From positions 1 to 45,866 of the forward strand of contig JAAYKG010000007.1 in assembly GCA_012522555.1 (NCBI GenBank): a DNA stretch of 45,866 nt, written 5' to 3'. Numbering within the stretch: position 1 is the first letter of the stretch; every line of letters begins with the position of its first letter. The DNA comes from Armatimonadota bacterium (GTDB taxonomy: Bacteria > Armatimonadota > UBA5829). Both the position numbers and the translations under genes were made by a program. Below are positions 18,413 to 28,134 of this stretch, piece after piece. The notes below the pieces were generated by a model that did not search any database, was not told the DNA's origin, and was given only the letters and a program-made list of their open reading frames with translations.

Positions 18413-20419
18413 TTATTTGTAGAAGAACATTTTGCCTGTGCGTGGCGGCAAAACTATGGATGTGCCCAGCCGCAGCGCGGCTCCGTCTTCATCGATAATT
18501 TTCTTGGCGCATCTATAGTTGCGCGACTGTGTCGGGTGCCCGTTTACAACCACGAGGCCGTTGGAATACGCCCTTGTCTGCAGACTGCCGTCGCGCTCGA
18601 CAAAGACCCTGTTACCAGCGGCTTTGCCCAGCCGAGCCGTGCCGGTTAAATCAACCTCGGTTTTGTCGCCGACGATCCCTACGCGGCTGAAGCCGACCTG
18701 TGTATATTCGTTTTGCGCCAGCAAAAATGAACACAGAGCAAAATGTATCCATCCGTCAGGCCCAAAGGCGGGGTCATCGAACCGATCGACGCCGTGACAC
18801 TGCGCATACATTTTCTTTTTATTGGCCGCGCTCATACTCTTGTTCCAGAGAGCTATCGCATCCATATTGTCCAAGGTCGCGTTCCAATAGCCCAGGTCGT
18901 ATTGGTTCATATCGACACCATTCACCGGCCAGTGTCTCCAAAACGCCCATTCCTGGAAGAAAGCGTCAGGGGTGGTCTCGGCGGTATTGCTGCGATATCC
19001 CTCAACTTGAGCCGCCTGTGCGTTAGCCTTCCAACGCGGGTCGAAATAGGTGTTGTACGGAGCCACCAGAAGGTCGCCCACAGCGCAGTTTACCATGTTC
19101 TCGATCTTCACCTTGCGCAGGCCCGGAGACACCGCGTGTATGAACGACTGCACCTCCGCGGAGGTTCGCTCCATTGGGCGCGCAACATCCGGCTTAAGAC
19201 GCTCTACCGCATCCGCAAAGACCATATCCAGCCTGAAGCGCTTGATCTTGTCGATGATAATCGACTCCCACACCTTTTGATATTGTGGGTTTGCAATATC
19301 GACATAGTAGTGCTGATTATACCCCGGCTCGAAAAGATACGGGACGTCCCTGAGCCTGGCCGGCCTGCTGTCCGACGGAGGCACGAAGCCCGCCGGCCGT
19401 GGATACAGCCATTCCGGATGGGTCGTTGCCACCTGCAACAGCGACAGAGGCGAATTGGTATAGAACGGGTCCACCATGTCAACTGTTCTGTAGTCCGACA
19501 CAGCCCCGGTGAGGGCATAAAGAGCGACTCTCATCTTGGGATTATAATACTTGAGCCTCAGCGCCCACCAATAATCCGCCTCGCACTGAAGAATCACGGA
19601 GTCGTAATCCTGCGCTATGGCGTAGGTGTCGTTCTTTTTAGCGTTAGCAAACAGGAAGTGCGTATTTATCGACCGATTGTTCTTGAGCACCGGGACTTGT
19701 TCCATCTGGAAAGTGACGCCGTTGGGATTCTTTCGATATAGCCTCGCACCATCGATGTAGATCCCGGGCACGGCAGCGCCGGGGTTGCCTTTAACAGTAA
19801 GCTCAACGTTGAGTGTAATTACCTCTGCGTCTTGCGGAACGTCGAGATTGAGTTCCATAGAATACGGCTTAGTCTTGATCGGCAGATCTACCGACACACG
19901 GGTCTGGACAGGAGTGGTGGTGTGATGATAGTTGACCCCCATCTTATACTGCACGGTAGTCCCCGCCGGCAGCTTGCAGGCCGGCATATATATTCTGTCG
20001 ATCTTATATACCAGCTTATCCCCCGCATGCAGTTCTGAGGGCTTATCATTAGCGACGTAAACAGCTTTTCGCAGCCAGATTGACCCCTGCGTCCCCTTCA
20101 ACGCCATATACTGAGATGCTGATGAAGAGATGCCGGTCTTTGGCGCGATGCTGAAAATCGTGTGTTGCTCGGGGATGACTCCGAGCGAAGTCAGTCTATA
20201 CCAACTCGCCGCGACTGAGTCTTGCGGCGTGGCAGCCTTGACGCCATACGGCCAACCGTCGGCAGCAATCATCTGCCACTGGGTATCTGCGCTAAATTCG
20301 AACTCGCCTAGTCCGCCCAGCAAGTCTACCTTCACCAATGCTGCGTTTGCTTGCGCAGCGCAGATCAAGATAGAGATCGCCACGACTGCGAGTGTCCTGA
20401 GAAATACGGACCTGCACAT
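18413..20419 (-). CDS. Secreted putative glycoside hydrolase-like protein (TIM-barrel type)
   Basis: Signal peptide; YYVDIANPQYQKVWESIIIDKIKRFRLDMVFADAVERL resembles putative glycoside hydrolase (GHL-type) sequences. Confidence 0.6.
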   Translation of the reverse strand: MCRSVFLRTLAVVAISILICAAQANAALVKVDLLGGLGEFEFSADTQWQMIAADGWPYGVKAATPQDSVAASWYRLTSLGVIPEQHTIFSIAPKTGISSSASQYMALKGTQGSIWLRKAVYVANDKPSELHAGDKLVYKIDRIYMPACKLPAGTTVQYKMGVNYHHTTTPVQTRVSVDLPIKTKPYSMELNLDVPQDAEVITLNVELTVKGNPGAAVPGIYIDGARLYRKNPNGVTFQMEQVPVLKNNRSINTHFLFANAKKNDTYAIAQDYDSVILQCEADYWWALRLKYYNPKMRVALYALTGAVSDYRTVDMVDPFYTNSPLSLLQVATTHPEWLYPRPAGFVPPSDSRPARLRDVPYLFEPGYNQHYYVDIANPQYQKVWESIIIDKIKRFRLDMVFADAVERLKPDVARPMERTSAEVQSFIHAVSPGLRKVKIENMVNCAVGDLLVAPYNTYFDPRWKANAQAAQVEGYRSNTAETTPDAFFQEWAFWRHWPVNGVDMNQYDLGYWNATLDNMDAIALWNKSMSAANKKKMYAQCHGVDRFDDPAFGPDGWIHFALCSFLLAQNEYTQVGFSRVGIVGDKTEVDLTGTARLGKAAGNRVFVERDGSLQTRAYSNGLVVVNGHPTQSRNYRCAKKIIDEDGAALRLGTSIVLPPRTGKMFFYK

Positions 20420-20547
20420 TGTGATGCTCCTCTCGTTCCACTACTTTCTGGCCCTCCGGCTGATAGAGGTCGCCATAATTCTTGTTCCTGAACAGGGCAA
20501 AGGATAACACTGAGCAAGATACCGGGAAAACGAGAGTTTTGATGTTT

Positions 20548-20587
20548 GTGGCGATATACGAGGCCCAAGCCTGCGTGATATCGCCAC
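20548..20587. terminator. Strong inverted repeat downstream of activase gene (no T tract)
   Basis: GTGGCGATAT ... ATATCGCCAC perfect 10-bp arms. Confidence 0.4.
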
Positions 20588-20594
20588 GATTTTA

Positions 20595-23500
20595 CTAAAG
20601 CCTGCCGGATACCTCGTCGTATGTAACCGGAGATATTTGGTTGAGGCGGCGGCCGGAGTGGCGTTCCTTCACCTGCCACATGAAGCTGACGATTTTGGCT
20701 TCTCGGCTGGAGTCTATGAAACCATCGTAGTCCAGGTTCAAGAACGGAATATTATCGTGACGCCGCCGCAGGGACTGGCTCAGCGCGGTCACGGTGTTGC
20801 CGGGCATGCAGTTAAATGGAATCACGCTGACTATTCCGGCCAGCCCGCGTTTTGCGAAATCCTCGCTTTTGCCCATGCTGCAAATCGCTTCTCCGCCGAA
20901 GTTGTGATCGAGGTAGATTGACCCTTCCTCGATAACCTCCGCTGACCCGATGTCTTCGTATTGCTTCAAAAAAGGCAGTGTCGCCGAATAGAGCGCATGC
21001 TCTTCTTTTGTGATCAGCTTCGCGTTAATCGCTCGCCCGGCATATTCTCCAAGCTCCTGCTTGCTGATCCCCTCGTCGCGCAGCCTGTCGGCAGACAACA
21101 CCTTGCCGATATAATTTGAGTAGCTGAAAAACTCGGTCATCGGCGCCAGCCAGGTCTCGGCCCCCTCATCTTCGAGCTTGCGCAAAATGTTCTGATTGGC
21201 TCCGTCGTGCAGCCGCACATAAAACTCCCCAACTACCCCCACCAGCGGCCGATCCTCTTTGTGAGCGGATATTGAGGCGAAGTCCTCCGCCGCACGCCTG
21301 AGCAGTTCCTGGTATTCCGCCAAATGCTTCGTATTGAGAATCGCAGCCGGCTTGTTGGACTCCACCTTTCGCTTGTGCTCCGGCAGCAGGTCTATAACTT
21401 TACGCAGATAGCTCTCGAACAGCGCCTCGCTTGTGCCTTTTTTGATCTCATAAGGCCGCATACGCAGCATCATCTTGAAGAGCAAATCGTGGCAGTAGAT
21501 GGCGTCCCATGCAACCAAAGCGAACATCATCCCCAAGCCGCCGTGCTCGCTTTTGGAGCCAAGAGTGACTATGTCGACATCCTCATGCCCGAGCTTGTCG
21601 AGGATCCGCCTCTGCAGCATGCTATACATTCCGAACCTGCACGGCCCCTCGGCGTTACCTTGAAAAAAAGCTTCAGCTTTAGGGTCGAAGTCCGGTTGAT
21701 TCAGCCGCCACAGCAAATCCTCTGTTGTCATTAGAGCCGGCAGGCACACGTCCTCCGATATCGCCTGTCGTGCAAGATTAAGCCCTGCGTCAGGGGATCG
21801 AGGCAGCGCCTGCGCGTCTATTCCGTATGTGCGCATAGTTCCGGCCAGCATCCTTGCCGCCTCACTCGCATACGGTATCCACAACCTCCGGCCGCCAAGC
21901 CTGGTGATCGACGCGTCGGCGGTGCGAATAACCTCGAAATCTTTCAGCTTACTTTTGGATGCCGTGTCGGCAAACGCCTCGATTCGGGTTATGACCCCGG
22001 CATCTGCGGTATGCTCATCGATCTGCATCACATAGCAAGGCTCGCCGATCTCGTCCTTGAAAAACGGGTTGCCGAACGAATCCGGCCCGCACGCGAAGTA
22101 TGTGACCACAACCGCACGCAGGCGGGAGTCCTGACGAATCAATCGCGCCGCCATCAGCTTCTTTTGAATCTGCCTGGAGTAGGCGTTGGGCCACGCATCG
22201 GTCACATCGACGCTTTCCAACGGCAAGAAATCCTGGGGTATCGCCAGAATGCCAAGGTCCTGGATTTTTTTGCCTATGTCCATATTGACCGCGGGGTCCC
22301 ACAGAGTATACGGCCTGCCGATCACCACAAAAGCCATCTGGTCGGGTGACATACCACGCAGCACCTCGGCCCCCCTCCGATCGATCTTTGCTCGGAAATC
22401 GCTCAGGACTTTCATCGCCACACTCAGCGCCGCTCTCGATTGTCGCGGTTTCTTGCCGAGCTGCCGACCCACCTCAACGAATAAATTGTCCAGATGTCTG
22501 CGCCCTCGCTTAAGGTGAAGAACCGGGGAAAGGTGACGAATTCCGCGCTCAGTCACACCGACACAAGAAGAGATCACATCCGGCGCGGCCTGCAAATATG
22601 GGCAGGTTTGGGCCTGTTTCATATTTGAATTCGGCTGCTCGGTGGATATCACCCTCGGAGCAAAAATCACGTCCACGCGCTTATCGATGAGGTCCATATA
22701 GTGACCATGAGCGACCTTAAACGGGAAACACGGCTCCCCGATTGCCACATCCAACCCCATCTCTATGATGCGCTTGTTAGTTGGATCGCTCGCAATGACC
22801 TCGAATCCCAGTTCGCTGAGAAACGCGTAGTAGAGCGGGTATAGCTCCGAGAACATCAGCCCACGAGGAATCCCTATTTTTATATCCGACCTGGGCAGCG
22901 GATTACTCGGCTGATATGCGTTCATCATCAGCTCTTCGCGCTCGGCGAATAGATCCGGCAGGTGCGCCCCCAGGTTTTTCTTGTGAGCCGCGCTGAACTT
23001 TTCGCAGCGATCATTATAGAAATACTTCGGCCCGTTTTCCATCTTAAACGTGTTTACATCGCATCGGTTCGCGCAGCTTTTGCACTCAAACGAGCTGATC
23101 TCATATTTGGAGTCCGCGATCGCATCGAATCCTCTAAAGGTGCTGGTCTGCGGGTCAGCCAGATAAGCCAGCCGCGCCGCGCCGACAGCCCCGGTGATGT
23201 GAGGATACGGAGCAACCACTATCTTGCGGCCAAGCACCGTCTCATAAGCCGCGACCATACCTTTATTGAAAGCAACAGCTCCCTGAAACGCGATTTTTTT
23301 GCCGATTTCGCGACTGCCGACATTTTTATTCAGATAGTTCTTGACGCTGGCCAGACAAATGCCCGCCGCGAGATCCTCGATCGGCACATTGTTCTGTTGA
23401 TAGTAGACCATAGCCGATTCGCTGAAGACGGTGCATGTCCAGTCGAGGTCCGGTGGGCGCGTGTTACGCAGCGCCGTATCGCCAAAGTCTTCCAGCGCGA

Positions 23501-24899
23501 TCCCCAATCGATCCGCTTGCTTCTCCAAAAACGCCCCGGTCCCTGCCGCGCAGGCTTTGTTCATCTCGAAATCGATGATAACATCGCCGTCGAGTCGGAT
23601 GTATTTGCTGTCCTGGCCACCGATCTCGAAGATAGTATCGACATCCTTGGAATACGCCTGTGCGCCGCTCGCCTGGGCCGAGATTTCATTGCGAACGAGT
23701 TCGGCGCCTATGTAGTCCGCCGTCAGATATCGTCCGCTGCCCGTGGTGGCCGCGGTGATTTTGCCGATAGTGCAGCCGCGTTGGTCTATTTGAGATTTTA
23801 TCTGCGCCAGCGTGTCTCGAACTGCAGACAGTGGGTCTCCATCCGTGCGTCGATAATAATCAGCCAGCACCACAAATTCGCCGTCGATTTCCGTCACCAG
23901 CGCCGCCTTGGTGCTCACAGAACCGATGTCGACCCCAAGCGCTGCTCGCGGTATTGTAACCGGGATTTTTGTTTGCGCGGGTGTGTCAAGCGATTGTTCT
24001 TTTTGGTTTGCTATGATACTTGAATGTATCGCTATCGGCTCGCAGCCGGGATATTCGAGCGGCCTTTTGAGCTGCTGTTCGAGAATGTCGATAGCTTCCT
24101 TGATATCGATCTCAGATTCGGCACGCATCGCAGCCCCGATCGCGCCGAGTGTGCGGTTATGTTCAGGCACCCAGAGCCTCCCGCCGAGTTCCAGTTCCTC
24201 AGACAGAAACCGCAACACCGCAGGATTCTCAGAAACACCGCCTATGAATATAATTTTGTCTTGAAATTCTTTGCCACGGGCTATGGCGGATCGGTAGTTT
24301 CGGCTGATAGCCTGATGAACCCCTGCGGCGATCCTGTCCCGCGGGGTGCCTTTTTGGTACAGATGGGTTATATCGGATTCAGTGAAGACGGCGCAGCGCC
24401 CGGACAGGCTGGCCGGGTTTTCAACGTTGAGGGCCACCTGCGCGAACTCATTTATATCGGTATAGTTGAGCCGCACTGCCATATGGTCCAAAAAAGAACC
24501 GCTGCCGGAAGCGCATTTGTTTCCGAGGTTGGAATCTTCAACCAGCAGCCGCCCGCTCACCGGATCACGCTCGAAAAGCAAATATTTCTGCGACTCGCGG
24601 CCCATCTCGACAACCGTACGCACCTCCGGGTATAGATTGTCTATAGAGGCCACAAGCGCGTTAGGTTCGTGAATTGAATCGATACCGATCAATTCTTTGA
24701 AAGTGGATGCCCCGGCGCCGGTCATCCCGACAACGACTCGAGGCTTGTTATAACGAGTGAGGATGCTTTCCAGCATCTCTTTGATGCGCAGTATCGGCTG
24801 TCCCTTAATCTGCTTGATGCCCAGCGGTTCTATTGAACCATCATCGAATATAGCGACTGCCTTGACCGCATCGGATCCTACGTCAAAACCGATTCTCAT
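20595..24899 (-). CDS. Large fused acyl-CoA dehydratase activase-related protein (two BadF/BcrAD ATPase domains plus DUF2229-like/CoA dehydratase-like region)
   Basis: 1434 aa; MRIGFDVGSDAVKAVA, ALGVDIGSVSTKAALV, FEIGGQDSKYIRL, NKCASGSGSFLDH and NKACAAGTGAFLEKQ. Confidence 0.9.
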   Translation of the reverse strand: MRIGFDVGSDAVKAVAIFDDGSIEPLGIKQIKGQPILRIKEMLESILTRYNKPRVVVGMTGAGASTFKELIGIDSIHEPNALVASIDNLYPEVRTVVEMGRESQKYLLFERDPVSGRLLVEDSNLGNKCASGSGSFLDHMAVRLNYTDINEFAQVALNVENPASLSGRCAVFTESDITHLYQKGTPRDRIAAGVHQAISRNYRSAIARGKEFQDKIIFIGGVSENPAVLRFLSEELELGGRLWVPEHNRTLGAIGAAMRAESEIDIKEAIDILEQQLKRPLEYPGCEPIAIHSSIIANQKEQSLDTPAQTKIPVTIPRAALGVDIGSVSTKAALVTEIDGEFVVLADYYRRTDGDPLSAVRDTLAQIKSQIDQRGCTIGKITAATTGSGRYLTADYIGAELVRNEISAQASGAQAYSKDVDTIFEIGGQDSKYIRLDGDVIIDFEMNKACAAGTGAFLEKQADRLGIALEDFGDTALRNTRPPDLDWTCTVFSESAMVYYQQNNVPIEDLAAGICLASVKNYLNKNVGSREIGKKIAFQGAVAFNKGMVAAYETVLGRKIVVAPYPHITGAVGAARLAYLADPQTSTFRGFDAIADSKYEISSFECKSCANRCDVNTFKMENGPKYFYNDRCEKFSAAHKKNLGAHLPDLFAEREELMMNAYQPSNPLPRSDIKIGIPRGLMFSELYPLYYAFLSELGFEVIASDPTNKRIIEMGLDVAIGEPCFPFKVAHGHYMDLIDKRVDVIFAPRVISTEQPNSNMKQAQTCPYLQAAPDVISSCVGVTERGIRHLSPVLHLKRGRRHLDNLFVEVGRQLGKKPRQSRAALSVAMKVLSDFRAKIDRRGAEVLRGMSPDQMAFVVIGRPYTLWDPAVNMDIGKKIQDLGILAIPQDFLPLESVDVTDAWPNAYSRQIQKKLMAARLIRQDSRLRAVVVTYFACGPDSFGNPFFKDEIGEPCYVMQIDEHTADAGVITRIEAFADTASKSKLKDFEVIRTADASITRLGGRRLWIPYASEAARMLAGTMRTYGIDAQALPRSPDAGLNLARQAISEDVCLPALMTTEDLLWRLNQPDFDPKAEAFFQGNAEGPCRFGMYSMLQRRILDKLGHEDVDIVTLGSKSEHGGLGMMFALVAWDAIYCHDLLFKMMLRMRPYEIKKGTSEALFESYLRKVIDLLPEHKRKVESNKPAAILNTKHLAEYQELLRRAAEDFASISAHKEDRPLVGVVGEFYVRLHDGANQNILRKLEDEGAETWLAPMTEFFSYSNYIGKVLSADRLRDEGISKQELGEYAGRAINAKLITKEEHALYSATLPFLKQYEDIGSAEVIEEGSIYLDHNFGGEAICSMGKSEDFAKRGLAGIVSVIPFNCMPGNTVTALSQSLRRRHDNIPFLNLDYDGFIDSSREAKIVSFMWQVKERHSGRRLNQISPVTYDEVSGRL

Positions 24900-25069
24900 G
24901 ATGCAGACACAATCCCCCTATCTGGCAAGGCTGAAATAAAGACATATACGGGGAAGTATACCCAAGCTCAAACATTCTTAGCTCAGTATATTATGCCCGT
25001 ATGCCAGAGTCAAGGTCGGCAGGCAATGCAATCTAATTCCGACTATGCGAAGTCTAAATCCCAGGTTGA

Positions 25070-25105
25070 GCGCTCTTCCACTGGGTATGCGTCATGGAAG
25101 AGCGC
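25070..25105. terminator. Inverted repeat between activase and LTxxQ gene (no clear T tract)
   Basis: GCGCTCTTCCA ... TGGAAGAGCGC perfect 11-bp arms. Confidence 0.45.
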
Positions 25106-25119
25106 CCTGATGTAATCGG

Positions 25120-25734
25120 CTACTTCGTTTTGGCGCGCGGGCGTTTGCCTTCAGCTTCCGATCGAAGTTTCTGTCGCTGCTCCACAGTGAGCGTCTTGTT
25201 GAATTTATCCCGTGCGTCGGCTCGGATCGCCTTGATTCGCGCATCCTTCTGAGCCGCACTCAGTTTTTTGTCCGCTCGAACAGCTTTGATATCAGCTTTT
25301 TCCTTCTCCCGTATGGCTTTGACCTTCGCTTCTTGCTCAGGTGACAAACCAAGATTCGTGCTCACGTGTTCAGAACGCTCCTCCACTCGCTTTTTGACCA
25401 TCTCATTCCATTTGGTCCGCTGCTCAGGTGTCAGCACGTTCATCACTTTTTCGTGAGTGCTTTTCGCATTCTCCAGGATCCTTTGTCGCTTGACTTCCTG
25501 AGACAGCGACTTGTCGGCCAAAACGGCCTGCCTGTGTGTGCGAGCCTCATTGCGGATTGCATCAATCTTTGCCACCTGTTCGGATGACAATTTCAACTCG
25601 CCTTTGGCTTTGTCAAGCCTATCAGCCAAGTCCACGCCGCTATTGCGCACTTCGGCTGCGCTAACCGCCTGAAGCACCAGCATTGACGCGCCTATAACCA
25701 GCAGCGCCAACAAGAGCAATCTTGTTTTGTGCAT
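25120..25734 (-). CDS. Secreted helical LTxxQ-type protein (Spy/CpxP-like)
   Basis: Signal peptide; repeated LSSEQVAKIDAIRNEAR / LTPEQRTKWNEM / LSPEQEAKVKAIREKEKADIKA. Confidence 0.7.
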   Translation of the reverse strand: MHKTRLLLLALLVIGASMLVLQAVSAAEVRNSGVDLADRLDKAKGELKLSSEQVAKIDAIRNEARTHRQAVLADKSLSQEVKRQRILENAKSTHEKVMNVLTPEQRTKWNEMVKKRVEERSEHVSTNLGLSPEQEAKVKAIREKEKADIKAVRADKKLSAAQKDARIKAIRADARDKFNKTLTVEQRQKLRSEAEGKRPRAKTK

Positions 25735-25837
25735 CTTGATCCTCTTTTTCTCGAATGCTCAGCATTCTGGTTTTCGCGTTTGTGTCACGTGATAGTAATT
25801 CCCAAATTATCCGCGCCGCTAACAATGCTGCTGAAAT

Positions 25838-25866
25838 ACAAAAACCTCTGATAATTTCTCAGAGGT
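25838..25866 (-). terminator. Intrinsic terminator
   Basis: ACCTCTGA-TAATTTC-TCAGAGGT, minus strand followed by TTTTTG. Confidence 0.75.
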
Positions 25867-25935
25867 CAATGTGCTTTTACGCAGATGGCGGAAGGGTGGC
25901 GGCAAGCTGCCCCAAGCGCGCCACCCCCGGATGGA

Positions 25936-26532
25936 TCACCCTCGATTATTTAACCTTTTCGCTCGGGCGTCGTCGAACTTTCGCTGCTGTTCAATGGTCA
26001 GCAATTCGCGAACGCCGGCGGCTGTAGCCTTGCGGATAGCTTTGATACGAGCCGCCTTTGCTTCTTTTGAAAGAGATGTGTCTAGTCGCACAGTTTGCAG
26101 TTCGGTTTTTTGACTCTTCAAAATCGAGGCGATCCGTGTTTTCTGGTCGGCGGTCAGATCGAGGAATCGCGCCAGCCGGGCCAAGGCCCTTGTTCGGTGA
26201 TGTTTTGCCCAGACCTCGCGCTGCTTGGGAGTCAGTATCCTCCAGATTTTAGCGTGCTTAACCCTGTGAATCGCTGTGATTTTGGCTGTTTTATCATCTG
26301 CGCTGAGCGAGGCGTCGTTCTTAATAGCCTCGATCTGTTTTCTGGAGTCAACCACAACATCTTTGATGCGAGCCTTCTGGTCAGCAGTCAAGTTCAAAGC
26401 TGCTTTGGACGCTTTTGCCTTGACTGATTGGCCGTCAGTTCGCCCCGGTTGTGCGCAAAAAGCAGGCTGCGCAGATAAAACGCAAACTGCAAGCGCACAA
26501 ATCAGCAAAGCTATGATTGGGTGTTTTCGCAT
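25936..26532 (-). CDS. Secreted helical LTxxQ-type protein (Spy/CpxP-like), paralog of 25120-25734
   Basis: Signal peptide; LTADQKARIKDVVVDSRKQIEAI / LTPKQREVWAKHH / LTADQKTRIASILKSQKTELQTV. Confidence 0.7.
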   Translation of the reverse strand: MRKHPIIALLICALAVCVLSAQPAFCAQPGRTDGQSVKAKASKAALNLTADQKARIKDVVVDSRKQIEAIKNDASLSADDKTAKITAIHRVKHAKIWRILTPKQREVWAKHHRTRALARLARFLDLTADQKTRIASILKSQKTELQTVRLDTSLSKEAKAARIKAIRKATAAGVRELLTIEQQRKFDDARAKRLNNRG

Positions 26533-26686
26533 AGCGTGTCCTCCTTTGTCGCGTTGTTGTGAACCCTACACACATTTTGACGCATGCTGTGATGGCTGGT
26601 TACACAGATCATCCACGAAGGCAAAACGAGGCTAAGTGGAGAATACATGGGTATAGGACACAATACGAAAAGATAGGACGATAACT

Positions 26687-28069
26687 GTGGCAAAGAAACT
26701 CTGGGGCGGACGATTTACAAAAGCGACGGACAAAACTGTCGAAGAATTTACTGAGTCGATTTCTTATGATTGCCGCTTAATAGAACACGATATCAGGGGC
26801 AGCATAGCACACGCGACGATGCTTGGGGCTTGCGAAATCATCGACTTGGAAGAATCACACCAGATAGTCAAAGGGTTGACTTCGATTCTCGAAGATTACC
26901 AAGCCGGTCAAATCGAGTTCGACACCAGCGCGGAAGATATTCATATGAACGTCGAGCAGTTGCTCTTCGAGCGCATCGGTGAACCGGCAAAGAAACTACA
27001 TACCGCTCGAAGCCGCAATGACCAGGTCGCTACGGACGTGAAGTTGTATCTTAGAGAAGCGATCGACGACATTCACGATTTGCTTGTAGAATTGCAGCAT
27101 GTGGCCCTCGATCAGGCCGACGCCAACGCAAAAGCGATCCTGCCCGGATATACCCATCTGCAGCACGCACAACCAGTCCTTCTCGGCCATCATCTTATGG
27201 CGTGGTTTTGGATGCTGGATCGAGACCGCGACCGGTTTTTGGATTGCCGAAAGAGACTTAACATCCTTCCTTTAGGTGCGGGCGCGCTGGCGGGGACGAC
27301 TTTTCCGATTGATAGAAAATTTGTTGCGAAAGAATTGGGATTTGATTCCGTCTCGGAAAACAGTCTGGACTCGGTCGCCGACAGGGATTGGGCCTCGGAG
27401 TTTATCTCGGCGTGTGCGATTCTGATGATCCATCTCTCGCGCTTCAGCGAAGAGTTTATTATCTGGAACAGCACGGAGTTCGGGTTTGTGCAGCTCGATG
27501 ATTCGGTGACGACTGGTTCTTCGATAATGCCGCAAAAAAAGAATCCGGATGTCGCGGAGTTGGTGAGGGGTAAAAGTTCGCGGGTAATCGGCGATCTGAT
27601 GTCGATTCTTTCGCTGCAAAAAAGCCTGCCGCTGGCATATAATCGCGACTTGCAGGAAGACAAAGAGCGGCTTTTTGATGCTGTCGATACCGTGCAGATG
27701 TCATTGAAGGTTTTTGGGCTGATGCTGTCGAGCGCCGTGTTTAACACGCGGCGTATGTATGAAGCAGCGGGCCAAGCGTTTTCGACCGCCACCGATCTGG
27801 CTGATGCTCTCGTACGACGTGGGGTGCCGTTCAGAACCGCCCACGAACAAGTGGGAGCGCTTGTGGGGTATTGTGTGGAGATGAGCAAGGAGCTTGGCGA
27901 TTTGACGCTTGACGAGATCAGAAACTTCGCTCCGGATGCGCCGGAGGATGTCGATAAGATGCTCACGGTAGAGGCCAGTGTGGCCGCGCGTAAAGCCACC
28001 GGGGGAACTGCGCTCAGTGAAGTGAAACGGCAGATACGCAAGGCGAGTCGCATTCTGGGCAAACTCTGA
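26687..28069 (+). CDS. argH: Argininosuccinate lyase
   Basis: GTG start; KLWGGRFTKATDKTVEEF, HTARSRNDQVATD, GSSIMPQKKNPDVAEL. Confidence 0.97.
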   Translation: MAKKLWGGRFTKATDKTVEEFTESISYDCRLIEHDIRGSIAHATMLGACEIIDLEESHQIVKGLTSILEDYQAGQIEFDTSAEDIHMNVEQLLFERIGEPAKKLHTARSRNDQVATDVKLYLREAIDDIHDLLVELQHVALDQADANAKAILPGYTHLQHAQPVLLGHHLMAWFWMLDRDRDRFLDCRKRLNILPLGAGALAGTTFPIDRKFVAKELGFDSVSENSLDSVADRDWASEFISACAILMIHLSRFSEEFIIWNSTEFGFVQLDDSVTTGSSIMPQKKNPDVAELVRGKSSRVIGDLMSILSLQKSLPLAYNRDLQEDKERLFDAVDTVQMSLKVFGLMLSSAVFNTRRMYEAAGQAFSTATDLADALVRRGVPFRTAHEQVGALVGYCVEMSKELGDLTLDEIRNFAPDAPEDVDKMLTVEASVAARKATGGTALSEVKRQIRKASRILGKL

Positions 28070-28134
28070 AATAGCATTTGCATAGAACCCAAACCTGCCG
28101 ATATGTGTAATATGTTAGCGATTGGAGGCTCGTT

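Noticed and set aside
18743-19741. 332-aa plus-strand ORF
   Set aside because: Antisense shadow of the secreted glycosidase-like gene, with no signal or motif.
22962-24023. 353-aa plus-strand ORF
   Set aside because: Antisense to the well-supported activase CDS; Arg/His-rich shadow composition with no recognisable motif.
27190-28092. 300-aa minus-strand ORF
   Set aside because: Antisense to argH, Ser-rich shadow ORF.
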